A DNA stretch of 64,000 bases. Origin: Arthrobotrys musiformis. Its lineage: Eukaryota > Ascomycota > Orbiliomycetes > Orbiliales > Orbiliaceae. Each line of letters opens with the position of its first letter. The stretch's first letter is position 1. The notes below the pieces were generated by a model. That model was not told the DNA's origin and ran no database searches. It was given only the letters and a program-made list of their open reading frames with translations. The position numbers and the translations under genes are program-made. Shown piece after piece: positions 11,481 to 22,897 of this stretch. The DNA is taken from assembly GCA_036971715.1 (NCBI GenBank), contig JAVHJL010000012.1, forward strand, positions 1,636,543-1,700,542, written 5' to 3'.

Positions 11481-12566
11481 CAGTCCACCCCATCATCCTG
11501 GAAATTTCTCTGGAGCCATAGCCTTGCTTCTTGGCTCCCATAGTTTGACCTTTCAATTTTCCCGCTTACGGAAGATCCTCGTGTTTCCAATGAATGTGTT
11601 GGAAGTACCTGTGGCGTCGCCTCTTAACAACCTGTCGGCTTTAAAAATAATACCCAAGTTCCTTCAGCGAGGCTGCCAACCTACTATGTTGTTGGCTTCA
11701 AATGATTGAAAATGACACATGGCGGTTTCATAACGAAACGGTGACGGTCTGTTATCCAACATCATTTCAACATTTAAGGCTAATATTGGCACCATGTTTC
11801 GCCTCCCATAAACCCATCACACTCCCAGCAAACATCTAGCAAACGCTGCAGCTATCAACGCAACATTGATTGCATTTTGCGACGTATTCAGCAATCAATT
11901 GGCAAGTTGCAGGTACGCAGGGTGCCTGTCTCGAGTATCTATACTGACAGGCGATCGCACAGTGGGACTAGTCGATGCACCAGACTCAACGGAACATGAC
12001 ATACGGGTTTATTGAAAATAATGGCAATAGACTTCCTGAACTAGTTTAAACTATGGAAAATCATGCACTAATATTTCTGAAAGAGGAATGAACAACAGAA
12101 TAAACCGGCATCAACTCTGCCTAGAACCTGTTCTACTATGCGCTCTGCCTCTCTTCGAAACTCTGGAATTTCGGCACGAATTATACATCTCATATCGGAG
12201 AAAGCCTGTCACCACTCACCACCCAACCCTCACAGCATACCCATGTCGGTATGGAATTTCCAAGATATCGACTCAATACACTCGTAGAGGCCTCGCAAAT
12301 CGCGCCGACACTGGTTTTGAGCAATGCAACGTTAGTCTCTGGGAGTCCTCAGCAGAAATAAGGGATCATTACCACTTTGTAAAGGAGAATCTGCTGTAGA
12401 AGCATTTATTACCGCTTCGGCGCTTATCTTTGAGCTGCCAGTACCACTAGGTGACGTCACAGTTCCTATAACAATATTCAATAAATAAAACTGTCTTATC
12501 CTTTAAATAGATCAGTCCAATACATACTTTCTACGGTTTCCACTTCTTTTGACTTTATCCATGCCC
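11481..12566. other. gene-poor stretch with decayed DNA
   Basis: A 103-codon frame at 12088-12399 has no recognisable motif. I see no gene I can support. Confidence 0.35.
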
Positions 12567-12932
12567 TTATAGCAAGAAAACAAGGGGGAATAGCAAAGAT
12601 AACACCAAAAATTGATATGATTGCTTCCGTTGAAAAGGCCATGTTTGCGTCAGCGGATAGAATAAGTGACAAGAATTGGAATCAAACAGAGATTTGATGG
12701 AACGATGAAATGCGTCATATTTATGCGAATCCCAAGGACTGACATTTCGTATTGACTTTGCCAGCTCACCAACGGTGTAACAAGACTGTGTAACATACGT
12801 AACTGCTGTACAACGCTTCAATATCAATCCCGTTTCAACGAAATACTCTTCTGATTTATTGCGTATAGGTCGCGAATGGCCATTCGTCGGCTGTTTATCT
12901 AAGCTTTGCAGGTCTTTCTGTTCAACATGCAA
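12567..12932 (-). pseudogene. possible Tc1/mariner-element remnant
   Basis: The reading frame and DNA around 12690-12850 resemble 30690-30840, which directly adjoins a Tc1-type helix-turn-helix frame. Both encode a YT(V/I)..L..SI.NV..W..HK pattern. I therefore think both are leftover ends of the same DNA-transposon family. There is no intact transposase. The assignment rests on this weak match only. Confidence 0.3.
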
Positions 12933-14562
12933 GAGTTTGATTTAATATAAACTCAGCTCACAAAGGAATTATTGACTTCGGTCAAGCAACTTCTGCCAAG
13001 CGGCTTCTAGGATAAGTTGATATGTGACAGTATGGATAATCTTCCAGTAATTCTATCACTGCCGTTCCGATCTTAGCATTTCAATTTTCTAACTCATGAA
13101 TTTGGCATTTATTCCGAAGACATGCCATCAACTAGATCTCAGTAACTAGCCGGAGCTTTCTGATGCAATATCTGGCGTCTCAGCAGCACGCTATCATAGA
13201 TTGCGGAAACCCCGATCACTTGGAAGAATGTTCAGATAAATTGTCCAAGTAGATTTCAAAGAAAGTTGTTTGGAAATCTTTCCCTTGATAAAAATAGATT
13301 GGGGACTGGATCTGGAGTTTATTGGTGCTTGCGCCAGTATCAAAGGGGTCACAAGGTACACCATATCATATCTTCCAACAAGGCGCAAGCCGTCTTGTGT
13401 ATCTAGCTGTTACACAAGCATCAGCTCCCCCGAAAGCTAGCGGTGCACAAGGGCTGTACCAGCAAGCCCGTCTACGGGTCAACAATAATTAGACATTATA
13501 TCCCATCTTACGCGGAATTATATTATAGACGGAGGCTCCTCCCATTTCCTATAGCTTACTTTTTCTTGTACAACCACAAAATTCACCAGGAAAACAACAA
13601 GCGTCAAAGTTATACATCATGACATCGCTATCTCAGCAGAATTACGCTCCCCAAGGGCATTCAGTTCAAATTCCAATGAAAAATCTGCCTGCGCAATCGA
13701 ACACTGTTTTAGCTGGTACACCAAACTCCGCTGATCTTTAACAAACCAATCTGGACAAGCGGATAAGGCAACCAAACTGGACAGTACATATTCCTTTTGC
13801 AGCTGCCCATGTAGTTAATGTCGCACAAGTAATATACTCGGGTATATGTGTAAGAGCTGTTGCCGCTAAGACAGTGTGGTGACCTATTCGGAGCCTGTTT
13901 CTTAGTGTTATCTGTGGGGTTTTTCTTCCAGCCATAGTGTTGAAATATTTAGACTGATAATCGTATACTGATTGACCCTCCCTATCCTCCGAGTCACAGT
14001 ACGGTGGTCTTCTACATATATATACATAGGATTGCGGAGTTTTCACTTTTGAGAGCTCCTTAGTATCTTTCGCAATGGTGAAACCGTTCGGTCACGTGGT
14101 AGATCTTCGGTCAGCCACGATAGCTGTGGCTGCCGCCAGTAGCTTGACTCTTAATGTTTTTGATAATTACATAAATGATTTATTTCAAATAAAAGCTAAT
14201 TCTATAGGTTCAAAAAATTAATTCCTAAATATTTACTAAACGTTTATTAGGAAATTTTGACACACAGTAAGGCCTAGACTTCTCCAATAATCATTCGCAA
14301 TGCTCCTCCCGCCGCTGTTACTTCTGCTTTCCTGTAGCCTCGTTACACAATAATTAACTCTTTTTATTTATGTTACACTTGTCCCAAGTTTCCTATCTAA
14401 CCCGGGCATTTAGAAGGCATCCGAGATGTGTCGAAGCAAAGCTTTGTCATCTCATCTTGATCATCTCAATTAAGAAAGGTATTGGATTATGTGAATATGG
14501 CCCCGTAGAAATCGCCACGCTGACCTTCTGACCTAATACTTCCAAAGGAGTTCGGGATATCC

Positions 14563-14566
<4 letters not shown>
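12933..14566. other. gene-free stretch
   Basis: Short frames at 13194-13388 and 13738-14046 have no recognisable content. I see nothing else that can be supported. Confidence 0.35.

Positions 14567-14601
<35 letters not shown>
14567..14601. repeat. poly-T tract (35 T)
   Basis: An uninterrupted run of 35 T. Long T runs like this can mark the poly(A) tail of a reverse-strand retrotransposed sequence, or may be a simple slippage tract. No LINE coding sequence is visible beside it. Confidence 0.9.
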
Positions 14602-14602
<1 letters not shown>

Positions 14603-15446
14603 GTACTATCCTGTAGCTGGTTATAGTAGTGGTGCTGGGGTAGTATCTGTTGAAATCTACGATACTATGAAAGATGTAGAACTTGTCTTATTGTCTCTAA
14701 GGAATCCCTTCGGTCACTGACTACTTATGCTAATATACAGGTATATGACCTTTCCCAAAAGTTTTCACTTGCTCGATGAGCTCTTGATTCTCGTGAGACC
14801 TTGAGGTCACGTGTGAGGCGTTCGGTCAGCCTACAATCAGTGGCGTTGACCTTGGATTCTGACAGTATCCACTTATTAAATACAACAAAGCCAACACATC
14901 CCCGTATTGCCGTCCTGACAAAGTCAACAAGCCTTCCTGACGGAAACAAGGCTTTTCAAAGAGCCAACCTTAGGAGAACGATGTTCTTTGAACACTACTA
15001 TTTAGCCTCGAGATCCACTATTCCCCTATCTCGCGGATACCCACTCAAAGCCGGAGACGTCGGGACATGCAAGGCGATTTTCCGAATTATATAAGGGCTT
15101 CAACGGTCTCTTCGTAAATGGCTTGCTGCTCGAGTATTGGCTAGATGCAAATGCAGTGCGCTCAGGACCTAACTCGCCAGGTTCACCTAAGCTGATTGCA
15201 GTTGGACTTGCTTTGTAGTGATCAAGGCCTTGAACTTCGAGACACCGCTGAGGCAAGTTTAAGGATCAAATGCAAGGGGCGAAATAAAGTCGACCCGCTT
15301 TCGATTTTGGGAACAAGTATTTCATATGGTTATCAGAAGTACTCATCTAAAGGACACAACACGATATATGTAGGCCCGGTCCCGAAACGGATGATGAACC
15401 GAAAGTCCCTCTGCAAAATTCTTGAGTCTGTCTAACTCAAGTTTAC
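14602..15446. other. gene-free stretch
   Basis: Overlapping short frames on both strands (14725-14949, 14801-15094, 15026-15256, 15196-15435) show no domain I recognise. They are probably chance frames in decayed DNA. Confidence 0.35.
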
Positions 15447-15698
15447 GATTTTTTTAGTTCAAGGTCACGTTTCTCCGCTTCAAACCTTTCCAGCTCCTTA
15501 CCATATATTTCGCAAGAGTGTGAGGCCTTGCACAAATGACAGTTTCTGCATCTAGGACATATATAGTCTTCACATAGGTCGTAGAGGATCGAGCATCTAA
15601 AACTTCATCAGATCCTAGTCTTTTTAGTGGTAGCTTTCATGCAACGGCAGTAGACATAATCAGGGCCACAAGAATGGCCGCAAGAAAACATTAAATGG
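15447..15698 (-). pseudogene. small Cys-rich (zinc-binding-like) protein, interrupted
   Basis: Read on the minus strand from an ATG at about 15693, a short frame gives MFSCGHSCGPDYVYCRCM. Two adjacent TGA codons then interrupt it, and the same frame continues with spaced cysteines: C-S-I-L-Y-D-L-C, then ICPRCRNCHLCKASHSC. A charged, Glu/Lys-rich helix-like tail follows before a stop. The Cys/His spacing looks like a RING or zinc-knuckle type metal site, with several CxxC pairs. The double stop could lie in an intron, but I see no good donor and acceptor, so I treat it as a remnant. No named family is claimed. Confidence 0.4.
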
Positions 15699-16085
15699 TT
15701 TTACTGGTTTACTTGCTTGATATGTCTTTTAATCATATCAAATGACAATTGTTCCAAGTAATACCTATCAAGTTCACTCTCACCCAAACTTTGTCGAGAG
15801 TTATAGGATTCTCGTATAAATGAATCGCGTCCGAATGTGTTCATTAAATTTCCTTACCTTAGAGGTGAGTATATATCAGAAAACCACTCAGTAAAGCTCT
15901 ACTCGGCCGAATTCCGATTATGTTTACGAGCAGCTGCCGAGATTTGGTTTTAATTTCTAATCGCACGTCATATACAGGTTACAAGGTTGAATCTCGACAG
16001 GAATTATCCGTTGGTTTGCCAAGAAATTGAACTTCAGGCATCATTAGGTTTCAGGCAAAAGTAGTTTCAGGCAACATTATATATT
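15699..16085. other. gene-free stretch
   Basis: No supported gene. It lies beside the gag remnant and may be part of the same decayed retroelement. Confidence 0.35.
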
Positions 16086-16580
16086 CTAATTCACTTTAGT
16101 GTCTGCAGCTCGGAAACCACCATTGGTATTGAATAGTCCTGGATCCCGGTCCACGTTTCCGCGGCTCGGAGCCGGTTTCTCAGTGTTAGTTGGATATCTT
16201 GCCTCCTTTTTCATATTGAATGTCCGCCAGTTGTTATCTAGCTTTTGACAGAGAGCAGTGAAGTCGTCGAAATTAGTGGGAAACTCAACCCTTGTTACGA
16301 AGAGTTTTTTGATTTCGATGCGGAGACCATTTCGAAGGTAAGCGATGTTAGGAGCGTCATCATGCTTAAGCCGTCCCATTAACAGCTGGAAGTCAATTAA
16401 GCAAGCGCGAAAGGGTCTGTCTTTCTGTCGAAGCTTCAGAAGTTCCTTTTCCTTGTACCTTAATATTGGCGATCTAAGCCATATGGGTCTTGATGTTACT
16501 TGTTTGAGCCTCCTATTGTCATCTTGAAACTTTATATAGTATTGTAATCTAGTACTGTATTCGATCCCAGCTCTGGCCAA
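16086..16580 (-). mobile_element. retrotransposon gag fragment
   Basis: A 164-codon frame matches the usual fungal retroelement capsid pattern: RQKDRPF, a LIDFQ..MGRLKHDDA block, IAYLRNGL, then FPTNFDDFTALCQKLDNNWR. These are hallmark segments of the Ty3-type 'retrotransposon gag' family. No zinc knuckle, protease, reverse transcriptase or LTR is found next to it, so it is an isolated fragment about half the length of a full gag. The left and right edges of the element are not identifiable. Confidence 0.7.
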
Positions 16581-16599
16581 CTATGAGATAGGAATAATG

Positions 16600-17455
16600 G
16601 TTAGGTATGGAAAAGACAAAGTAATGATGTAATACCGCTTAAACGATATACTGCCTAAAAACTAATATTACCTGCAGTTGGAAGTTGCCAAAATGTATTT
16701 GAAAGTGAGAACCCTCTAATGTTATTTTTTGAAAACTTGAAGACAGATGATTTCAGAGTTTATTTGTATTAGTTCACTAACGAATTCTACGTCAGGGTCT
16801 TGTTGTGATTGTTCTATCGTTCATTGTGTTCGAATGTTTCGATGCAATATCTTTTGTATATAAAGAATAGAAGGGGTTGGTATATTAAAATATATGGGCA
16901 TCCATGCTCGTATCCATGATATCCATGATCATTCTAAAGTACGGGACTTATTGCACCAATACATTAGTCGCAAATCCAGTGTCATAATAACCGTTTGATG
17001 CATAGGCTGCGACAAGCTCATGCATGCATGCATGCAAATATCATGTGATTGGTGATTTGCGGAACGTCGCCAGCGCTACAGTATCACATAGCCTGTGTGC
17101 TTGTGTACATACTTGCACATAGACAATTGCTCTCGATAATATCACGAATGCATATAATCCTAAGTTAGAACCTGCTGCTGGCAGCATGCATTTCCTTTCA
17201 GCTCTTCTACGATGGGTTGCAAATACAGCTTTCACGCTAATAATCCTAGAGAAAGTTCACGACAGCTGTAAATGTGTCCGATATGTAACATCAATGTAGA
17301 GTTAGTCGAGCATTTCAAATGTGGGTATTTAGCTTAATACAGGTCGGGGGAGAACTTACCCCGCTTTCAATATTATTCAACAAACCTGTCGTAAAAGATA
17401 TCCCTGGATCCCATTGTCTTGCTAAGTATCTTCTGTATTTTCAATCACTCTTTCA
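16600..17455. other. intergenic, upstream of the oxygenase gene
   Basis: No gene is supported. A short CATG repeat (CATGCATGCATGCATG) lies near 17021-17036. The last 100-150 bases should contain the promoter of the gene at 17456. Confidence 0.4.
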
Positions 17456-18409
17456 ATGGCTGCTGCGGTTGCTCTCCAACGTACTATCTCTGCTGCGGTA
17501 TCAGCTAAGGCTCTGACAACTTCTGAACGTCTCGGTTCCGCGGTGGTTCTCATCCGCCCGGTGATACAGCCCCCCTTCTGCGCCATCCGTCGGCTTTTTG
17601 ACCACCTCCACGCCAATCCCAATGATGCTGCTTCCTTAAACGCCGCTTACCCGAAACGAGGGATATTCAAGACGGCGGCGATGGTGAACAAGTTTTCCGA
17701 CCAAAAGTTTACCATTGACCTCTCACCCACTCGCGACTCTCTTATCCCCCAAGCCCTTCGCGTCTCGCTCAACTCACACGGTTTCGACGATATGCTTTCA
17801 TTCTTCCGCATTGCAGCCGACACCCATGTCCCTACCATTTTGTCTTCACTCAGCCAAATAGCTGGTACTGATCTCACACTTAGCCACCGGCAGCAGAGCC
17901 TGAACCTTAATTTCCGCCTCTGTGACTACAACCCCGGCACTGCTGATCCAGTCTCCAGCAACGGTTGCGGTGAACACACGGACTATGGAACATTTAGTAT
18001 AATCTTTCAAGACGGTACGCCAGGGCTCGAGATCGAAGCGCCATATGCTCCTGGGACGTGGATTCCTATCCCTGGTGACGCTACAGTCGTGTTGGCTGGA
18101 TGGTGCGCCCTAATTATGAGTGGCAGACGTATCTGTGCCGCGAGGCATCGCGTGAGGCGCGTCCCAGGCGTGCGGAGACTGAGCGCAGTGCTGTTCGTGG
18201 CGCCAGACTTGGACGCCAAGCTGAAACCAACAGCAGGTGCTCCTGTGAATTTCTCCCAGAAGATTATGGACGGCGATATTAGCGTTGAGTGGTTCAAGGA
18301 GGTGATGGGAAAGAAATGGAGATATCGAGAGGGAAACCTAGAGTTCGTGGGGGGAGAGGATGATGGAGTTGCACAGGATGATGAAATTAAAAGGCTCATT
18401 TTTGGCTGA
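17456..18409 (+). CDS. 2-oxoglutarate/Fe(II)-dependent oxygenase (isopenicillin-N-synthase-like)
   Basis: An intronless 317-aa frame with its own ATG, more GC-rich than its surroundings. The jelly-roll core carries the iron-binding triad: His174 and Asp176 in GEHTDYG, and His231 in ARHRV. It also has the RxS pair (Arg241, Ser243) that holds 2-oxoglutarate. These residues are present, so the protein is probably active. Family members hydroxylate or desaturate small molecules in secondary metabolism; the substrate cannot be told. There is no biosynthetic cluster around it (neighbours are repeats), so it stands alone. Length fits the family (about 310-360 aa), and it is the only clearly intact gene between about 10 and 26 kb. 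Confidence 0.9.
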   Translation: MAAAVALQRTISAAVSAKALTTSERLGSAVVLIRPVIQPPFCAIRRLFDHLHANPNDAASLNAAYPKRGIFKTAAMVNKFSDQKFTIDLSPTRDSLIPQALRVSLNSHGFDDMLSFFRIAADTHVPTILSSLSQIAGTDLTLSHRQQSLNLNFRLCDYNPGTADPVSSNGCGEHTDYGTFSIIFQDGTPGLEIEAPYAPGTWIPIPGDATVVLAGWCALIMSGRRICAARHRVRRVPGVRRLSAVLFVAPDLDAKLKPTAGAPVNFSQKIMDGDISVEWFKEVMGKKWRYREGNLEFVGGEDDGVAQDDEIKRLIFG

Positions 18410-21189
18410 TAGGAATTGCTCGGGACTTGTTCCAGTTTGCCTTCTTTTCGATGATGATAGTATTCTGTCCAGGCCCATAACCTGCTATGCTTGGTACAAC
18501 ATGCTTCCGGTGAGAACGAGACCTGACATTTTGCGTATGATCTAGTTTAATATAATTATTATAGTAATAATTTTATTATTAATTCTTTAAATATTTAACT
18601 ATAGCTCCATAGCACTATCGCTAACATATCCTATTCCAGATGCGCCTCACCATTGAAGTTTCTTTTTCGTTTCAAGGCAAGTTTGTGAAGAGATCAGGCC
18701 GAATATTTGCATAATATTGAATATTACGTTGTTTTTATAAAGCTGACTGATGCAGCACAGAGTCATATACCCGTGAAAGAGCATCGTGTACCATTGGAAT
18801 TTAACTTCCTTTCACTCACGCTTGCAGGATGTACATACTTGTCCCCCATGGCCGATATTCATTATCCGGTCCTTAATCCGGCGTAGCGTGTTAGCGAGCT
18901 TACACTACCGGAAGTATAGCCAGAATCCAGAAATTGAATCTAGTACATACGACACGGTCAGCAAATACTCGAAAAAATTACAACAAAAAAGCATTCTAAA
19001 TTTCACAAATTTTATGTATATTCTGCAGGTTTGAAAATGGATATTAAGAATTAGTTAAATACGAATTCTGCCTATCATAATTTTGCATTCCATATTTTGC
19101 TACTGGGTGTAAGGTTTCATTCGGACTGAAGCCGGTGATCTTAGCGGATCGAAAGCCCAACAGGTCTAATATCGGTGATACCAAGCTGAACTGAATAGCT
19201 CCTGGAAGTAGTTACATTGGAGGATTCGACACGAGGCCATTACGTAGATATTGCAAACAGATTCGAGAAGTAGTTACTTTGCTTACAATTACCCATGTCA
19301 ATCTGCAATACGGCAGGACTGGTTTTCGGGGCCACATCAATTTTTGGTTTCATTGTTCTGTATAACATCTTATCTCTTCCCCGGTCTCATCACCAATATA
19401 GTTGGTCCGTAGCGAACAACAGCCTGCCTTGTTGTGACAGGACTATATCTTGTTAACTGATGTCATCTCCCTTCGCGTACTTCTGCAGCCTTGTGGGCAA
19501 GCTTGGGTAGCGTCGAGACTTGCTCGTTTGACGAAACCTGTGCCCGGCTGCGGAGCTATTACCATGATTAGCTTACCCTGCGAGTTTCTGCTGCGGATGG
19601 ATACCAAAAGGGAAGCCACCTGAATTAATTGACGCTAGGTTGGCCTTACCATGTCTTGTGTCAAGTGGTCTATTACCAGGAACTTGAACTTGGTTTCAGG
19701 GTATCGGGAAGCGGGGCTTGGCTTCACAACACGTGGTTTGCACCATTTCCAAGACAAGTGTCTGTTTGGCTTCCATCTGTGGAAGCGAGTACCAGAGCCA
19801 CAATTCAACAACACGCATGTCCTTCCCACCATCGCTACTAGAATAGCACAAATATGTTATCTTTTGGATCATCATCCTTTTTTTTTTGTCTAGTTCTTAT
19901 TTTTGTTTCTGTTGTTATTAGGCTGTTGTTATTAGGCCGCTGCCTGTTTCAGCCCTCGATGTTCCCCGCAGTACCGCAATAACAATGCTCACAACCGCGA
20001 AAATTCACAGTAACGTCACAAGCCCGCCTCGAGATATGATCGACAGATACCAAAACAGAGAGTGTCTAAAGTAATGCCTTATTAACAAATACAGGAACTG
20101 GCTCTGGTCGGTGGGAGCTGGGGCTCGGCATCAGCAACGCGTCTTGGCACAATTTGCCTCACAATAGGATGTGTCGGCATCGTTTCCTCTAACCATCAGC
20201 TTCCATGTATGTAATCTAACACCGGTGCAGAGTTCAACGATATGAAAACCTTATCACGCCATTGCTACTACAATAGCACCTCTCGGTTACCTCTCGGTTA
20301 ACTCCCGGGTCCTTGTCTCGAGATGAATATGAGGCCGCCGCCCAAACTATTGGGAAACTTCTTGGGTTTCCTCAGGCTTAGTTAATCATGTCTCGTTTAA
20401 TTGCCAGCCCAGATGGGGCTAACTGGCAAACAACTCTGAAAGAACATCCAAATCCACCCCGAAGAGTATTGAGGTACCTAAAGGTAGCACGTAAGAGGTT
20501 AAAATGCCTAGGCACAATAATACCTGCTTACCTGTGTGTAGCCAGCTCTGGTACTCAGTAGAGTCTAAAAGACATTTGCGAGTTCCCTCCTGTTGCTTAT
20601 CAAAGTAGTCGGTTTGACCACTGCCTCATAGGTTGGTGATGCTATACCATAGCCCAAAAGTCTTCGTGGAGAGAATGAATAGCGCTTTCTTGGGTCTCGA
20701 CAATAGCAGCCATCAATTCATGGGGTTCCCTATTTCAGAGGTACTGTAGGAACAAGATAAACTTTCTCCACCCAACTTGGAAGAAAAGCCACAGAAACGA
20801 CCAAAACAAGGCGACACCTTAATCGAGACGGCATCTTAATTGAGCACAACGCATATACGCTTATTGTTCCGTTAAGCTATCTCATCTCATCAGGAGAGTG
20901 GCTTCTCGGCCGGATTCGGCAAACCCAGGAATCGTGGCGACTGAGACCCACCCCCAGGCTCCAAACTTGTCAATATCCTCGCCAGTTCCTTGATATTGCC
21001 TTAGAGCCAGAAAAATTATATAAATATTTATTAGCCATTGAAATTTCTAGCATGATAAGTACAACGAGGCTCCAAACACAATAACCTGAAAGCTGAAATA
21101 CAGGCCGCAGGAGGTTCTACGAGAATGGTTGTAGGTGATATCTCCTGTACTCTTGAAACGGCAGCCGGAAACACAATACTTCCGAAAAG
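18410..21189. other. gene-free stretch with a weak internal duplication
   Basis: No gene is supported. Segments at about 19620-19850 and 20090-20280 look like diverged copies: AGGAACTTGAACTTGG against AGGAACTGGCTCTGG, and both end in GCTACTA.AATAGCAC. A T run (TTTTTTTTTG) lies near 19880. The DNA is probably old transposon material. Confidence 0.4.
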
Positions 21190-21385
21190 CCTCTGACCAA
21201 TGAGTTAGGAAAATTCTCCCACACACCTGCACTTTCCATTTCGAATGCAATAACACCGTCTCGAGAAGCAATGTAGCCCCGGTCTTCTCCAGATTTCATC
21301 ACAATATCATCGGAAGCAATATGCCCGAAAGTAGGCTTAAGCGACCGAAAAACGCGGTCGCAAAGTACTAGCTGCTGTTTATAGC
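21190..21385 (-). pseudogene. nucleoside-phosphorylase (PNP_UDP) domain fragment
   Basis: On the minus strand about 60 codons match the middle of fungal PNP_UDP domains: FGHIASDDIVMKSGEDR, then GVIAFEMESAGVWENFP. The EMESAG block is the conserved site that contacts the ribose/base in this fold. After FP the frame degrades, and no start or further domain is found. It is likely the leftover of a PNP-NACHT type gene like the one at 46687. Confidence 0.75.
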
Positions 21386-21654
21386 ATCTGAGCTATTCGC
21401 AGCTTATCTCGATAGCCTTGTCACATATGCTTCCACTCCCACTATCGTTGGCATACATCACATATTCTTGTTCGTGATGTTTGTATCTGTATATTAACTT
21501 AAAGAGTCTGTCTTCTATCACCCCTAAATATATTACCCTATCGCTCAACTGCTACTATAAAACTTCTAGATATTCCGACGTTTTCTTCTAGGGCCAGTTT
21601 CGAACCTGAGAAAAGCCTTCGCTAATAACAACATCACCGAGAAGAATTGCTTCT

Positions 21655-22490
21655 CTCGACTGTGGCAGAAAATACTTATAAGAAAATCTCGCAATTGAAA
21701 CAAATGCTTCCATTTAACATGTCGAAATACGATATCAAAATAAGCGACTCCATGAAAGGAACATGCTATATTAGTCTCGTATGTTGTGCAAATAAGGTAG
21801 TTAGTCATTTGGTGGTGCGTAGCCACCAGGTGTAGGTGTTACACAGCATGATGCCCCGCTAAATAGGTGAGGTTCAACAACTAATTGTTGGGAATTGCGG
21901 AGGTAGGAGATAGGATTGGAGTTGAATTCTGTACCCTTTAAGAAAGGGAATATTGTTAGCTTGGTTCATGCTATACTAGGAGACTTCTACCGGCCTTATG
22001 GTCAGTCCTGCTGGTTACACCAGTGGAAAGAAACAACAGAGCGGTTTCGCTGACAGCTCGGATTTTGCCATCCCCTGGTGGTTTCTATAAATGGAATAGT
22101 GTAAACCCATTTCTAGCAATTGTTCGCCACAACGCATTTCGGTAAATTTTGCAACACGTCTAATGCATCGGAAGTTCCCTTCGAAGTTGACGATACGACA
22201 CAGTCTTGATGGCTTTTAGTCTTTTAGGCGTACCGGACGTCCACATCATCAAGGTCCAACTTGAGCGCAAACTCTTCGAATTATCGGGGTTGGGTTCTTC
22301 TACTGATTCTTATATCCATTTAGCCGGTTCGTCAGTTCTCTTCGTCCTTACGTGGGAATACTTTTATAACTTCAAGGCAGGAAAACCACCATAGAAAGCA
22401 CCACCCACATAATACCACACATTTCCCGTTCCCTACAGGGTGCTTGGCAACAATTGCAGCGGGTGTCTTAGCACTACAAGCACCTGAGTA
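21655..22490 (+). repeat. dispersed inverted repeat, copy B
   Basis: Inverted partner of 10655-11480. It keeps C and G at many positions that are T or A in copy A, so it is nearer the ancestral sequence. No long frame. Contains a TGTTGGGAATTGCGGAGG block that is LTR-like. It lies between the PNP fragment and the HNH pseudogene. Confidence 0.75.
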
Positions 22491-22897
22491 CTTAAGTAGG
22501 TAGATGGTAAAGTGATTCTAGGTTAAAGCCTCCCCAGTGTCTTCTTATTGAAGGATCATGAAGGCAGCTCTAGCTTGGTAGAAGGCCTTCAAACAGTTTA
22601 GTTGGGGCAAGTCTCTGCCAATATTCATTGCGATTATTTCGAATTTTTGATCTTGTTGTCGACGTTGTAGGTAAGGCCCGCTGCTCGCCTGATCGAGAGG
22701 GAGGAAATTCCCAACAAAATCATCCATATTGGATACAAATTCACCTTGTATTTGCACTCGAAATACGCCTCCTCTATATCTTCCCTATCGTATCCTCTAT
22801 CTTGCGACATCCCCTCAAATATTCCGATTCTAAACTACTCGTATCTACGCCCCTAAAAAGCACACCGGTGAGGATTTCTAGTGAGATATCTTCAGAC

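Noticed and set aside
17021..17036. A CATG tandem as a regulatory element or CRISPR-like array.
   Set aside because: It is a short simple repeat. No spacer and repeat pattern exists, and such arrays do not occur in fungi.
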